Source of the DNA: Moringa oleifera
Taxonomy: Eukaryota > Streptophyta > Magnoliopsida > Brassicales > Moringaceae
NCBI GenBank assembly: GCA_021397835.1
Contig: JAJFZO010000566.1
Coordinates: 3,658,001 to 3,722,000 of the forward strand
Direction of reading: 5' to 3'
DNA: 64,000 nt
Shown here: piece by piece, positions 31,894 through 43,850 of the stretch
Numbering within the stretch: position 1 is the stretch's first letter
Layout: each line of letters begins with the position of its first letter
Program-made: the position numbers and the translations under genes
The notes under the pieces: generated by a model
Seen by the model: only the letters and a program-made list of their open reading frames with translations
Told to the model about the DNA's origin: nothing
The model's database searches: none

Positions 31894-33284
31894 TGTCAAC
31901 ATGCCAATGGACATGGTTGTTTATCATGTTGGCAGCTTGGTAGGATGTGATCTTGGTATGGTATGTTAAAAAGAAAAGGAAAAGTTCTCTAGTTCTTCTA
32001 TCTGGAAGCACAAAACTACATGTTCCAGCTATCAGTTGAAGTTGTGTCTGATCAGGATTTCACTCCCAAGCATCTGTGCATTTTTGTGCAATACACAAGT
32101 AATGTTAGCTGAAAACCAAGAAAGATGTCAACTGGATCACCAGCAGCAAGGCAAATGTTGTCTTCCAAATTCTTGTAGCTAGAAGGCGTTGCGACAAAAC
32201 CAGAAATTAGATTGTAGAGGTAAATTTGAGTTACATGTTGCAACTTTAACAAGGCAATCTTGTCCAGGGACAACTTTATATGAATGAATTGAAAGTCCTA
32301 TGGTAGTGCTGTTGATGTGATTGATATAATTCACATCCACTGGTAGATAGTAGCAAAGATACCGCAAAACCCCCTGCGAAGCATTTTACACTGTATTAAA
32401 CCCAATTTTCAAGTCCAAGTTGCTCGAGAGGAGGATCATTGTTCAACTTATTCTTCAAAAGGTACAGGCATTTTTCAGTTGTTTTGTTGAAGACTTCTTT
32501 TCTCTGGCAACACCTTTTCTCTTTACAGAAAACGTCATTTTGCCAGCTGAACTGACCAACTCTTCTTAACAGTGAAACAGAAAATTTCTTGGCCTTCTCA
32601 AAGAACTTTTCATCCGTTATTCCTTCAAGTGTGTCCTCTCTTTGTTGTCACTAAACCTGTTTAAGTAATTCCTTTTTATTTATTTTCATTGTTTCCGCTG
32701 CTCAAGTTTTTGATTGAAGTTCCATCACCTGGACTAAACTTTGAGTTACTTCTAAGAAATTTCTGCTGGTACTGCAGCTTCTACAAAATGGAAAAACTTT
32801 TTGAGTACTTCTTGTTCATTTTCATATTCGTTTTTCTCTTTTCCCCCTGTTTTCCCTTTCATTTTCTAATTGCAATTATTAAGGACCAGACCTATCTTTA
32901 CCATCTTTCTTGTTTACAATAGTCTCTAAGCTGGTTGAGAATCATGTATCCAGCAGAAGACTCCATGTCTAAACTTGGACAGAACATGGTTATTTGTCCT
33001 ACAAAAGATGTTTTATAATCGATTGTTTAGGTCGTTAGAGTATGCATCATATAACATCAAGTTAGATTTCTTAGGGGGTTTCCATCAAAAGAACTACGAT
33101 GCATGTTAGATTACCCAATTGGACAATCTTGTTGCTTTTGCAATTGAGCATAGTGGATCCAGGAAGTTTACCAGCAGGTATTGCTTCATCCTAGAACAAG
33201 TTCCATGGTAATGGTGCAGAACAGAAATAGAGAGAGGTGGAGATCAATCATTTTTGGTAGTGGACCTCCAAGTTGCATTTCCTT
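31894..33284 (+). other. 3' flank of DC1 gene 1
   Basis: This should hold the 3' untranslated region and downstream spacer. The stretch 32030-32290 is similar to 33570-33860, downstream of the broken copy, so the two flanks descend from one duplication. No other gene was seen; the frame at 32689-32922 is hydrophobic, AT-rich and has no recognised product. Confidence 0.55.
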
Positions 33285-33458
33285 GTCTTGTTTTCTGGGG
33301 TCATGAGTAGCATCTGCAGAATTAAGGCCATGGAAGTCCCTGAACTTCCACTTTTGAAAGGCAGGTCTGCTGCAAATATCGCACTTTGTATGGGACTCAA
33401 AACTGAATTTGCCTTTCAAAATCTGAAAAGAATAGCTCATGCTAGATTTGCTCTGTAA
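33285..33458 (+). pseudogene. DC1-gene exon 2 fragment
   Basis: The frame LVLFSGVMSSICRIKAMEVP, followed by KTEFAFQNLKRIAHARFAL, aligns with VLVLFLGAMYSMFKTKVAEV and FKVSFAFECLNRVAYARFAL of gene 1 exon 2. A TAA stop occurs right after FAL, where intact genes continue with the coiled coil. No DC1 modules precede it. It is a truncated tandem copy of the 3' part of gene 1, followed by a similar 3' flank (33570-33860). Confidence 0.85.
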
Positions 33459-34625
33459 CCTCCATCAAGAAAACAGAGCTTTCGATGGAGAGTAGGAAGC
33501 AAACCAGAAGTTACTGGAATTCAAAGTAAAGCAGAAGCAGCAAATATTATCTCAGAAGCAGAAAATTGCATGTTCCATCTACCAGTGGTAATAGTGCCTG
33601 ATCTGGATTTTCACTCTGAAGACTCCTGAACAAATTTTTCATTTTGGCCCAAGACAGGAATGGCATGAACGAACTGCAAAGAGAGAAAACAAGGCTCACA
33701 GCAACAAGGCAAGAACCTTTTCACTTAGTGTAGCCAAAAGGAACTGCAGATGAACCAAAATCCCATCCTGGATGTAAATTGGAGTGAGAGGTTATAAAAG
33801 CTTTAACAATGCAGTCTTTTCCAGCTGCAGAACTTTTCACTAAATAAATTGAAGTACCACATTTTGACATAACTCAGATTAAATCATTACAGAAGCGCCA
33901 TTATCACCAGCTGATTTACATTTTCTGGAACGCTGAAAAGGGCACTTTTGCAGCTTTTTCTTGGACTTTCTCACCATTTGTTTATTTAAATGTCTCCTTT
34001 CTTGTGTTCAAGGAATCCCTTTTTTTCATTTTCATTGCCATTACCTGACTAAAGCTCCACCTACCTGGACTTCACTTTGAATTTCTTTCAGGTCATGAAT
34101 GTTCTGTTGCCACTGCAGATTCAGAACTGTGCTCTACAAAAGTTCCACGAATCAAGCATTCAGGAAATACGCTACTTTCACAATTGGCTTCACTTCCATC
34201 AACTTTCAGTGGCAGAAAAAGTGGCTTCTCTGGGTAATTTATGCTTCAATTTACCCAGAAAACCTTTCCAATTCAAGCTTCAAGTTTTTTGAATCTTCAA
34301 TGAGAAGCTTCATTGATTTGTGTTATGAGACAGGTAGATCACATAAAAACACTACTTTTCTGAACACCACCATTTAACATTCCTTGTCACAGAAACCTCC
34401 TTGATAATGAGGAATGTTGAACATATTTTCTTCTTTTCGAAATGGGAGATAAGACTCCCCATCTTATTCATCAGTTACATCCAGGCACCTACTCTGCCAC
34501 ACCAGAATGGCTTATAGTCTTGGATAATGAATCATACAACAATAGCAGTAACAGATAATACTAACGTAAGACTAACTAGCATAATCAGACACCAAAATCA
34601 ATGAACAACATAAACAACAATATTT
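33459..34625. other. Spacer between DC1 copies
   Basis: The first 400 bases are the decayed continuation and 3' flank of the exon 2 fragment. The rest has only short frames (34077-34292, 34099-34377) without recognised products. Confidence 0.5.
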
Positions 34626-35275
34626 TGAAATAGTTATCGGTTCTGCTTTAATAAAATCATCTCCGGGCATCTCAATGCATCAAGTCTTTCTTTATTAAAA
34701 GAAAAAGATCAGATTGTCTTTTATAATTGTAAGTCCTCCTTGGATTCCTTAAGCTGTCTTGTATAAATAAAATATTTCATTACAATAATTGTAAGTGCTC
34801 CTTGGATTTCTTAAACCATCTAGTGCAAATAAACTATTTCATTATAGTGGCATCCGAGGAACATAAGTTATAACATTTCCAACAGAATCTTTGATGGTAT
34901 CATTTTCGAGGTATCCAACTCAACCATGGATAATTAAACAAGTGAACAGGACATATCCAACTCAACCAACCATTTGAAATTAAACACATGAACACGACAC
35001 CGTCACACCAATGAGTGGACAGCCTCATGAATAAGTGTGATGAAAGAAAAGTTACATTTTAAAGTTGTCCAACAGGAAGCAGATTTTCTTGTCTGAAATT
35101 CTTTTATTATGTATTAACTTGTAAATAGTCCCAGATACGTTCCCAAACAATGGTTTATGTACTTATTGAAAATTAAGATACTAGTAGCTAATGAAAAGTC
35201 TTCCACTACTGATGACATGGGGTTTAATAATTATGGACATAAATAATAAAGAAAGTGTTAAAGGACTTTAATCTT
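34626..35275 (+). promoter_or_regulatory. Upstream block of DC1 gene 2, paralogous to 55590-56180
   Basis: Blocks such as AAGTCTTTCTTTAT, AAATATTTCATTA, AACAGCCTGATTAATAAGTG (here ACAGCCTCATGAATAAGTG), TTCTTTTATTATGT and GGACATAAATAA occur in the same order in both regions. In gene 3 the block lies directly upstream of the leader. Here it is separated from the gene 2 leader by about 5 kb containing retroelement remnants. It is therefore a candidate ancestral promoter region, now displaced. This is an inference from sequence order only. Confidence 0.7.
34723..34846. repeat. Tandem duplication of 62 bp
   Basis: Two units, starting at 34723 and 34785, share ATAATTGTAAGT, CTCCTTGGATT and AAATAAA(A/C)TATTTCATTA. 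The paralogous upstream block of gene 3 has only one unit (near 55690-55760), so the duplication arose in this copy. Confidence 0.75.
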
Positions 35276-36700
35276 TTACATATATCTATAGCACTGAGCA
35301 GTAAAATGTGATAAGATAAAAATACATTCTTTTGCATATGTCAAAGCAAAAGTACAAAAAAAAAAAGAATTATTGAAAAAGAAAATGATCCCATTAAAAA
35401 CGAAAATAAAAAAGCTTTCGATGGTGTCGTTTTTGGATGTAGAAGTTGAGTCAACAAAAACTCACGAAGGTGTGACTTGAACCATAAGTGTAGTCCAAGT
35501 CATAAGATTGCTGGTGGATAATCTATTGGCCATTTTAGCAGAAGAGGCCATATATAAGGTCTCCATATTTTTCAATTATTATTTTTATTTTTTAACAAGT
35601 TTTATATCATTTTTGATTGAGTTTTTTAAGAAGTATTAACCTTTGATTGTAACTGACTAGGCTTATATTTGATGAAATTGTCTGTATCTTTAAGATTTAG
35701 TATCTTTAGTTACCTTTTTTTTTTTGTTGGATTTATTTTTGATGTATCTATAAAATTAGATTTAATATAGTGCAGATCAATGATCTTTGAATATAATCAC
35801 CGTTTTGTAATTTGTTATGTTGTGTTCATTTTATCATCAAATTGATATCCAATTCACCAAGAAGAACGGGTTGTTATTGGAGAGCAAAGTGTAGTTTTTG
35901 GGTTCTTTACTTATGGCTTTTATTGATTGTTTGTTAACCATCCTAATTAATATATATTTGTGCCAATTACAAGAATCAAGGGAAGTCAGGAATTTAGCTT
36001 CTAGAAGATTGAAATAACAACAATCTTCAACAAGAAAAAATGTAAGGAATAAGCAATGAGCAGTTTACATGATTTAGAGTAAGCCTACATCCATGATTGG
36101 TCTTTAACAAGTAAAGTGGCCAAAAACCTTTCACTAAGTTCTTCTACAAAGGGAATACAAGGTTTTTTGGGTTGTAAGAAAAATCAGAGTAGCTCTAAGG
36201 CCCTCTCTTACCCTCACCGATATATTGCTCTCTTTCTTTCTTTTTAATACAAGACACCATCATAAAGTGCCTGAGTTCAGATTACACGGCTCCCACTATT
36301 TTTAGTGAGTAAGCAACCAATGTATTGCTCTCTGAAATTCAACCAATAACAACATCTTGTAGTGCTATAGCTTTTTGGAGTGTGTAGCCTTTTTTTTTGG
36401 TTGCTAATTTGGTTCATTGTGCATAGCTGGAATGTACTTTTTGTTTTCAACCAATTAAACTTCACATGTGTCTTAAGAAAAGTCACATTATTCTTGCCAA
36501 ATCATCTTAAAGAAGATAAAAAAACAACATTTGAAAACATTGAAACCAAAAGCTCCACTAGTGCAGGTTTTTCTCATAAGCATTCTTCTAACAATCCCTA
36601 CCTTGATTTCCATAAACGCATTAGTGAAAAACATCTCGAACCTATTGCTTATTGATGACCCAACTGCACCTGCCAAGCATATCACTTGGCTTTAAGGATT
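35276..36700. other. Intergenic spacer within the inserted segment
   Basis: No gene was recognised. The stretch probably includes sequence of the copia remnant that follows or other inserted DNA, since it has no counterpart upstream of DC1 gene 3. LTR pairs could not be identified. Poly-T lies at 35717-35727. Confidence 0.45.
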
Positions 36701-37620
36701 AGCATTTGACCTTTTTTCAACTTGGTTGAAGGCACAACTTCAATTGCCATGTCAAACAATTTTCACCCGTCATGACTTTGTTTAGTTGAACTTCGCCATT
36801 CTCAACAATTTCATGAACAAAGTGATATGTGACATCAAAATACTTTGATCTTCCATAATATATTGGATTTTCGCACAAATAAAATATATATTGAGAATCA
36901 TTACATAGCTTCACCTCACTAAAACGTAGTTTCATTTCTTCCAGCAAAACATAAAGCTAGCTTGCTTCTTTAAAACCTTCAGTTATTACCTTATATTCAG
37001 CTTCCATACTTGATAAAACTATTGCTAATTGATACTGAGCTTTCTAACTAATGCAACATCCATCAAAGTATAGTTAATAGTATTTTTTTTATGCATTCAA
37101 ATAGCAATTTAATAACTAGCCAATGTTTTTTGCTTGGATTGATCATGTACCTGCTTAAAGCACTTAATGCATAGGCTAAATCTTTTATGTTACATACCAT
37201 TGTAAACATTAGAGAGCCTATTGCACTTCAGTATGGGACATTGGCCATTTGCTATTTTGCTTTTTTTATTTTAGGACAACACTTTGCTAAAAGCTTGAAA
37301 TAGCTACCTAAAGGGATGTTAACTCCTTTAGCTTGACCAATTTTAAATTTTGATAACATTTTCTACTGATAGAGTTGTTGATTCAAGTTTAACCAATTCC
37401 TTGCTTTATCCCTCTTAATGTTAATGCCTAAGATCTTCTTTGCCTCTTCTAAGTCCTTCATATCAAATTCTTTGCTTAACATTCTCTTCACTAGGATTAT
37501 TTGTATCTCGCTCTTGTTAGTACTAAAAATATAATCAATGTATAGAAATAACATCAGTCCCAACTGATTTAATGGGGAAACAAGCATCATACTTGCTGCT
37601 TATAATGTTATTGCAAAATA
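36700..37620 (-). mobile_element. Ty1/copia remnant (reverse transcriptase and RNase H)
   Basis: The minus strand reads MLFLYIDYIFSTNKSEIQ, then SKEFDMKDLEEAKKILGINI (37363-37590), a copia reverse transcriptase C-part with YVDD changed to YIDY. Further along, 36717-36947 reads FYLCENPIYYGRSKYFDVTY and HFVHEIVENGEVQL, the RNase H end. Stops and frame changes separate the pieces. No LTRs were paired. Confidence 0.85.
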
Positions 37621-37639
37621 TAAGAGTCAAACCTTTTAT

Positions 37640-38085
37640 ACCACTAGACCACCGAAAAGAATGTGACTGGTAAACTCCTTTCTAATTAGCCTTCGGCACC
37701 AAGGCTATCATACCAGTTGAAAATAAGTCGCCCACACTAAGGGCGAAGCTATTTTCCCAAGAAGTAAACAACAAGTGTCTTTGAACTAATCTTGATTTAC
37801 TTGAAGAAGTACAAGAACAAACTCAAGTAAGGATCATCGTAATCCAAATAGATGTGGCCAGGCACTACAACAAAAAGGTTCATCTTCGAAGCTTCACAGA
37901 AGGACAACTTGTGTTGAGAAAGTTAAAAGTATCAGATCTTAGGGTAACGAACAAGATGTCCTTAAATCAGGAAGGCTCATACCGAGTAACGAGAATCCTT
38001 AAACCATGGGCTTACCAACTCACAATGCTCGATGGATGTAGGGTCTTAGGTCATGGAACACCCAAAACTTGAAGGAATACAATGA
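37640..38085 (+). mobile_element. Ty3/gypsy remnant (end of integrase)
   Basis: The plus strand reads FGTKAIIPVENKSPTLRAKL, then LDLLEEVQEQTQVR, then VARHYNKKVHLRSFTEGQLV and LRKLKVSD. This is the C-terminal integrase stretch of plant gypsy polyproteins, up to a decayed NLKEYNE end. In-frame TAA and TGA codons show it is dead. It lies tail-on next to the copia remnant, so one may have inserted near the other. Confidence 0.88.
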
Positions 38086-40440
38086 GTAAAGCTGTGAGTC
38101 AGAGTCTCTGGGAATAGTTGCTTAAGCTTACTTTTTTTCCCATAATTAGATTGTACTGAAGGTGTCATTGTGCCTTAAATTAGGTTATATTCGCACTTAG
38201 ATTTTTTGTTTCAGAATTTAGGCTTACTTTTCATTATGTGATTGGGTATATTCAAACTTTATTTCCAGGTATTACTTGTACTTAAGTTTTGTTTAGTTTA
38301 AATTTAGGTTTTATTTTGACCCATGTCTTAATTCACACTTCGTTTGAGATTTCGATCATACTGGGAAAACTACTAAAGACCCTGCATAAATGAAACAGCT
38401 AAAGGATAAAAGTGACCAAAACACATCAAAAGACCTTTGCTACGGTTAGGGTACCCAGTACCCTAGCCACGGCTAAGGCACATAATAAGACCTTACACAA
38501 CCAAGGGACTTGCATGACGAATAGCCTGTGACTCAAGGGAAGACCCCAGTTGGTTAAGATTTGACATAACCAAGGCACCCGACTTAGGCACTAACACTAA
38601 CATTAAAAAAGAAATGAAAAAACGAAATCCAATCAAAGGTCATTACGAAAAGAGAAAGAAATAAGACTCATTAAGAAACTTGTATATTCAAAAGTAAAAC
38701 TTCTAGCTATAAGGCAAAACGTTAATAATAATAAAAGATCTAAGCTTTCTTTAGAACATCCTACGATAAAGGTGCTAACATCTTGGGGCTATCTCAGGTC
38801 ACTCCCTAATGCACTCCTCGCTTAAACTTGACCTAAAATCCTAACTATCATCTGACTCAAGCTCATTTTGAAAAAACTGAGAATGATTTCAAGACTGCTC
38901 AAGTCAAGGTTAGAGAACTTGTCTTTCACCTTTTTGAGGCTATCTTCCCAACCTAGTTTGTATATTCCTTAAGAGTAGATGTTAGTATCATCCCTTCTCC
39001 AACTCGTGAGGATGCTAGACACGAAGACTCTCCAGTGATGCTTGATGCTCACAGCTAGTAGATGCAACCTCTACAACTATTGAGGCCTTCTCTCCTTCCA
39101 AGGACTTCACGTTGTAAACTTCCTCGTAATCTCCACCAAAGTGCGGTAAAACTCATAAATCGACCGTCGAGCCTAGTCGAGTATGTCTTAGAAAGATAAG
39201 TGGTTTACCCCCACCAGAACCACAGTTGCTTGAGCATTTGAGTAATTAATAGGACAGTTTCTCCTTTAACACTGAAACTCAACCAAAATTGAAGAAAACT
39301 TAACAATGAACAAAGACAAAGTATTGCCATAGTAGCAATCATAATGCAATTTGTGACCTACTCCGCTTGAGTTCCCTTCTCAAAGTGTTCTCAGTCTTAT
39401 CGAAGCATGATTCCCTATAACAACTCCATGGCAATTGATAGGTCGACAGCAAAATCATTCACCTCCACCTTTTAGCAAGAGACATAACTCTTACCCAAAT
39501 GAGTATCCAAGCATCACTACAATGGCTCCAAAGTTGACCCACATATAAACGCCTCTTCATTAACTAAGAAAATAGCTCACATATCCCCTATTTGATCGGG
39601 AACTTTCATAATCTCCCTAGTTGGTGCAATCAGCAGTTTCAAGGTGTTTGAGCTCCCCCCTTAACCAAGCAACAACACTTGGGTGGAACCTTACTAAGCC
39701 TGGTGGACCTTTGTTTGGGATTGAAGAGTGCCTTACGAATAGTGATAACATCAACAATAGAGGGACATTCTGTACTAAATCATCCTTCAAGACAAGCAGG
39801 GAGTTCCCCACAAATTACAAGATCACTAAGATCAACTTATACCTAACTAAAGTAAAGCAGCATTAAAACTAACTTAGAGGGAGTAAGCCTTCCTCGAGCT
39901 TTGAGGCAATAAGTGCACTGTCAGACCATCACCACTTTGGGCACTCTACAGTCCTCTCATGGGTAGTGGATCAGGGAATGGTAATCCTAATTTGATCACT
40001 ACCTTCAGTCTAAATCCTACTTTGGTCAGGTTTGAGAACTGATTACTTTTTAGAAAAGAAAATACTCATTATTTTAGATTACTTTTTAGATTACGTTGCT
40101 GCCAAAGCTTAATTTTTGAAAAAGAGGAGTACTCCTTACTGAATTCCCTTTTTTTTAAAAAAAAATAGTTTACTTTTATCCTCTAATAAAAAATAATCCT
40201 TTTTATTAAAGATAAAAGTAATATAAAATAAAAAAAGAAATTTTATTTTACTGACTTTTCTCTAAAAATGAGAAAAAGCCATGCAGAAGGTTAATTTTAT
40301 TGAGCAACAAAGATTATGTATTTATACAGTATAATAAAAATTAAATTGCAAAGAAATCTACTCCATAATAAGCATAATAATTGAATATTTAAAGAATAGC
40401 AACAAATAAATCAGCTTACTGAGTCAGGCTACTCGACCAA
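38086..40440. other. Probable gypsy LTR/untranslated sequence and unassigned spacer
   Basis: This follows the gypsy integrase end and has no counterpart upstream of DC1 gene 3, so it is probably the element's 3' LTR or other inserted DNA. No LTR boundary or second LTR could be found. The frame at 39621-39866 has no recognised domain. Confidence 0.4.
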
Positions 40441-40747
40441 GTATGACAGCGGAAGAAAAAAGATCAAAATAGTTCCGTTTGACTGGTAACTGGAAAAGGG
40501 TTTGTCTTTCCTCTCTCCTTTCTTGATTGTTCCCTGAAAAATAGGCCTTTTTTCACTCATTCATTCAGTTATCTCGTGCGTCTTGCTTAGGTTAGTTTAC
40601 CAGTTGAAGTTTACCTGTTCTGTGATCTGGTAGTTGATAATCCTTTTGTGTCTTCTGTTCCGTTGTTCATGATGGAGTGAATTTTCGGAGGAGCAAATAT
40701 AAAGTTTTGATTTGTAGCTGCAAAAGGGATACAAGGAGGGAGATCAG
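40440..40747 (+). promoter_or_regulatory. 5' leader region of DC1 gene 2
   Basis: It matches the leader of gene 3 (56330-56586) and of the broken copy at 52605-52920: ATAGTTCCGTT, TTCAGTTATCT, AAGTTTACCT(G/A)TT, TGTGATCTGGT and GAATTTTC. The gene 3 and broken copies have TTTCTGCAG and ATTTTCAG acceptor-like sites at the same place, suggesting an intron in the 5' untranslated region. In gene 2 that site reads TTTTCGGAG, so the acceptor may be altered. Confidence 0.55.
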
Positions 40748-43039
40748 ATGGAGCATTTCAGCCATGAGCATCCATTAACGCTCAGCGAGAAGGAGATAGA
40801 TGTCCAGATCCCTTGCCAAGGATGTGGCAAAGCATTATCTGGTCTGGTCTATGGCTGCAATGGGTGTGAGTTTTATCTGCATAAGTCCTGCACTGAGCTT
40901 GCCGATGAGATCGAACACTTCTTCCATTCTTGCCGTCTGATTCTGCAAAAAGACCGGACTTCAGCTAGTGAGAGGACCATAATATGCAACGGATGCAAGA
41001 AATGCGTAACAAGTTTCAGGTACCGCTGTGAGCAATGTGACTTTAATTTGGATGTTGAATGCGCTTTATTGCCCACCCGATTAGCATCTTGTTGCCTTCA
41101 GCCGGATCCAGATTCCAGCAATCAGCACGGGTTGGAGCTCATCGAGAAAGAAGAAGACGACCGAGTAACCTGCAAGGTCTGCAGAACACTCTGCTGGGGT
41201 CCAACCTTTGCCTGCAACGGCTGCGGCTACTTCGTGCATCAGTCATGCATGAACAAGGTGAATCAAGAGGTTATTAACTTCAGGCATCCATGCCCTCTCC
41301 TCCTGAAAAAGCTTACCCCTTACTGGTGTGGGGTGTGCGATGAAAGCCGCTCGGGTGTTGTGTTCCGCTGTGAGAAGTGTAATCTGAATCTGGACGTTGA
41401 ATGCGTGCTGCGTCACAAGACGATTGTACATTTCAGCCACGGACATCCCTTGACACTCTGCGAGAAGAAGGATGGCGATGAAGCCGACTGTAAGGGTTGC
41501 GGGAAGAACTGCTTAGGATCGACCTACAGCTGCATCAGGTGCAGCTTTTGTTTACACAAGACATGTTGTGAACTCCAAAGAGAAATCCTGCATCCATTTC
41601 ACCAGCAACACCCTCTCAGGCTCCATTTCAAAGCATTTCGGTGTGGTGCCTGTTGTATGCACTCCCGTGGCTTCACCTACCATTGCTCAATGTGTGACTT
41701 TGATCTGCATATTGAATGTGCTTCCCTTGTGCCCTCCATTAACTATGAAGGTCATGAGCATCTCCTTACTTTCATAGAGCATTTATATGGCGAACCTTGT
41801 TGCAAACTCTGTGATTCTAAATTCTCTGGAACCTCTTATTTACGCTGCGTGGAGTGTAATTTCAGTGTTCACTTCCTGTGCTCTCCCCTCCCTCATACTA
41901 TCAAACATCATCGTCACATTCATCCCCTCAGTCTTGAAGATTGTTATATCGAAGATGACTCAGGTGAGTATTACTGCGATTTCTGTGAGGAAGAAAGAGA
42001 TCCACTGGAACCTGTTTATTATTGCAAAGAAGGTGACTTTGTAACTCATGTTAGGTGTGTGATCTCTGAGGTAAGCTCCTGTTTGCTGCATGATTGAAGA
42101 AAAGAGTCTTGCTGCTTCTCTTCTGGCTTGTATAACCGAGTTCATATGGTTCTGATTGATTCTCTGGGTGCATGACAGGTCTTACCTAAATTGGAGGGAG
42201 AGTTTGGGACTGTGAAGCTGAAAAGAGCTGATAGACAGGTTGCTGTTAGGATACTGAACAGAAATTTCTTTTCCTTCAATGATATGGTAGAATCTTTCAC
42301 TGATGAAGAACAAAGGGAATCAAATCTTGTTCGAGCTGCTTTTTTGAAAGAGGTTAATGAAATTGCTAATAAAGTTCCTGAGGACCATCTGGCAAACTAT
42401 ACTGATGGCCTCCTAAAATATGATGCATATTCTGATGAGGACTTCTTCTTGTTTGGGGCGACAATTCAGTCAGATTTCTCAGTTGGGTTAACAATGAAAA
42501 GTTCAGATCGCGAAGCAGAAATCATTAGTGTTGGAAGGCACAAGATCACACGGGAATTGTTGCCTTTGTTTCAAGACCTGATGAAGAAGTATGGTGATTT
42601 CACTGCAGAATCCAAGTTAAGCCCCAATGTAAAGGCATATTACCTTGTCGTATTCTGTCGAACCATACATAACATATGCAACACCATGGTCATGGAAGTT
42701 CGTCCAAATTTACTCAATGAATGGTGGATTAACTGCAAAATTGTACAGCATGCAGGCTTCAAAGTTCAATTCGCCTTTGAACATTTGAACAAAGTAGCTT
42801 ATGCTCGATTTGCTCTCGAGTCAGAACTGAGTGCCGGCACCATCCTGGATGACATTGATAAAAGCATCACAAAGATTTCTGTAGAGATTGAGGAGCGAAC
42901 ACGAAAACTAGAGGAACTCAAACTGAAGAGAAAACGGCATATCTCATCAACTAGATTTGCAAGAGCGAACCTGTCTGAGGAATCCTTGGCTGAAGCTTTA
43001 GAGTTGAGGTTGCATGCTGCAGGGGACGGTTTGGTGTAA
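40748..43039 (+). CDS. DC1 zinc-finger protein 2, two exons, 727 aa, 8 modules
   Basis: Exons 40748-42070 (441 codons) and 42179-43039 (286 residues plus stop); the intron of 108 bp is phase 0, at the same place as in genes 1 and 3. The ATG gives MEHFSHEHPLTLSEKE, so the first DC1 module starts at residue 3, with no membrane segment. Eight modules follow, to about residue 437; the last keeps YYCDFC but has YYCKEGDF where gene 1 has YYCEQCDF, so one zinc-ligand Cys is replaced by Gly. Residues 442-727 form the C-terminal region shared with genes 1 and 3: YGDFTAESKLSPNVKAYYL, LLNEWWINCK, FKVQFAFEHLNKVAYARFAL, then a charged probable coiled coil (660-695) and SEESLAEALELRL. A role in zinc-dependent signalling or binding is inferred from the family only. 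It lies head-to-tail with genes 1 and 3. Confidence 0.92.
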
Positions 43040-43850
43040 TGTCAACCTTTGAGTCACCATGTTTGCTTTATGTGCTAGGCCTTGTAATGCCATGGAAATA
43101 TAGTCCATTGGGAAATGACCCTGTGGACCTTCTTAGTCTGTGTTGAAAGTAAAACAAAAGTCCTATTCACTGTATCCTTAGAAGCACAAGATTCTATGTT
43201 CTGCTATGTTGGGAGAGCACAGCTGCTTTCCAGTGATTGCATTAGTGTTGAAAGCTTGTTGATTTCTGACAACACCTTAATCTTTGCTGCAGATCCTTTT
43301 CACCAGCTGATATGATCCAACGGTAACTTATTTCTTCAACACAGCAATAGGAACTCTAGTGGCCTTCTCAAAGAATTCTCATCATATGCTCCTTTATATC
43401 TGTGTTTTATGTTGCCACAAAGCCATTTCCTTTTCTTTATTTGACCGTGGCAATTGGCCTTTATGAGGTCACAGATTCCATCTCAGTGATCTTTTCTCTT
43501 CATTTTTTGTGAAGCACTTACTCTAAATCTTGTGGACCTTGCACAAGTTTTTGTTGTTGAATGGAGACTGTCTGTTTGTTGGGATGCTAAGGTGGAATCA
43601 TCAACTAGTGAGCAAAAAGAAAATTGCTAGTGGCTTCCGGACAATTGTTTCTTGAAGTGTAGGGGAAATCAAAGCATCAAACTGTCATTCTTTATTTTGA
43701 TACATACCAACAAAAGTAACAATATAAGAAATATCAAGTGTATGACATAAAGCAAGTTCTAGTTTGCTTCTGCTTCTGCAGAAGAAACAGAAAATTGTAG
43801 CAATGACCATACCTGGATGCTCAGCAAGAAGCATCCGAACATCCATTGAT
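43040..43850 (+). other. 3' flank of DC1 gene 2
   Basis: The first 230 bases match the flank of gene 3 (58879-59190): TCCATTGGGAAATG, GTGGACCTTCTTAG, GAAGCACAAGATTCTA and CTGCTTTCCAGTGATTGCA. Beyond that no gene was seen before the broken DC1 copy. Confidence 0.6.

Noticed and set aside
37640..38085. Plant pararetrovirus integration
   Set aside because: The readable residues match the C-terminal integrase stretch of gypsy retrotransposons; plant pararetroviruses lack integrase.
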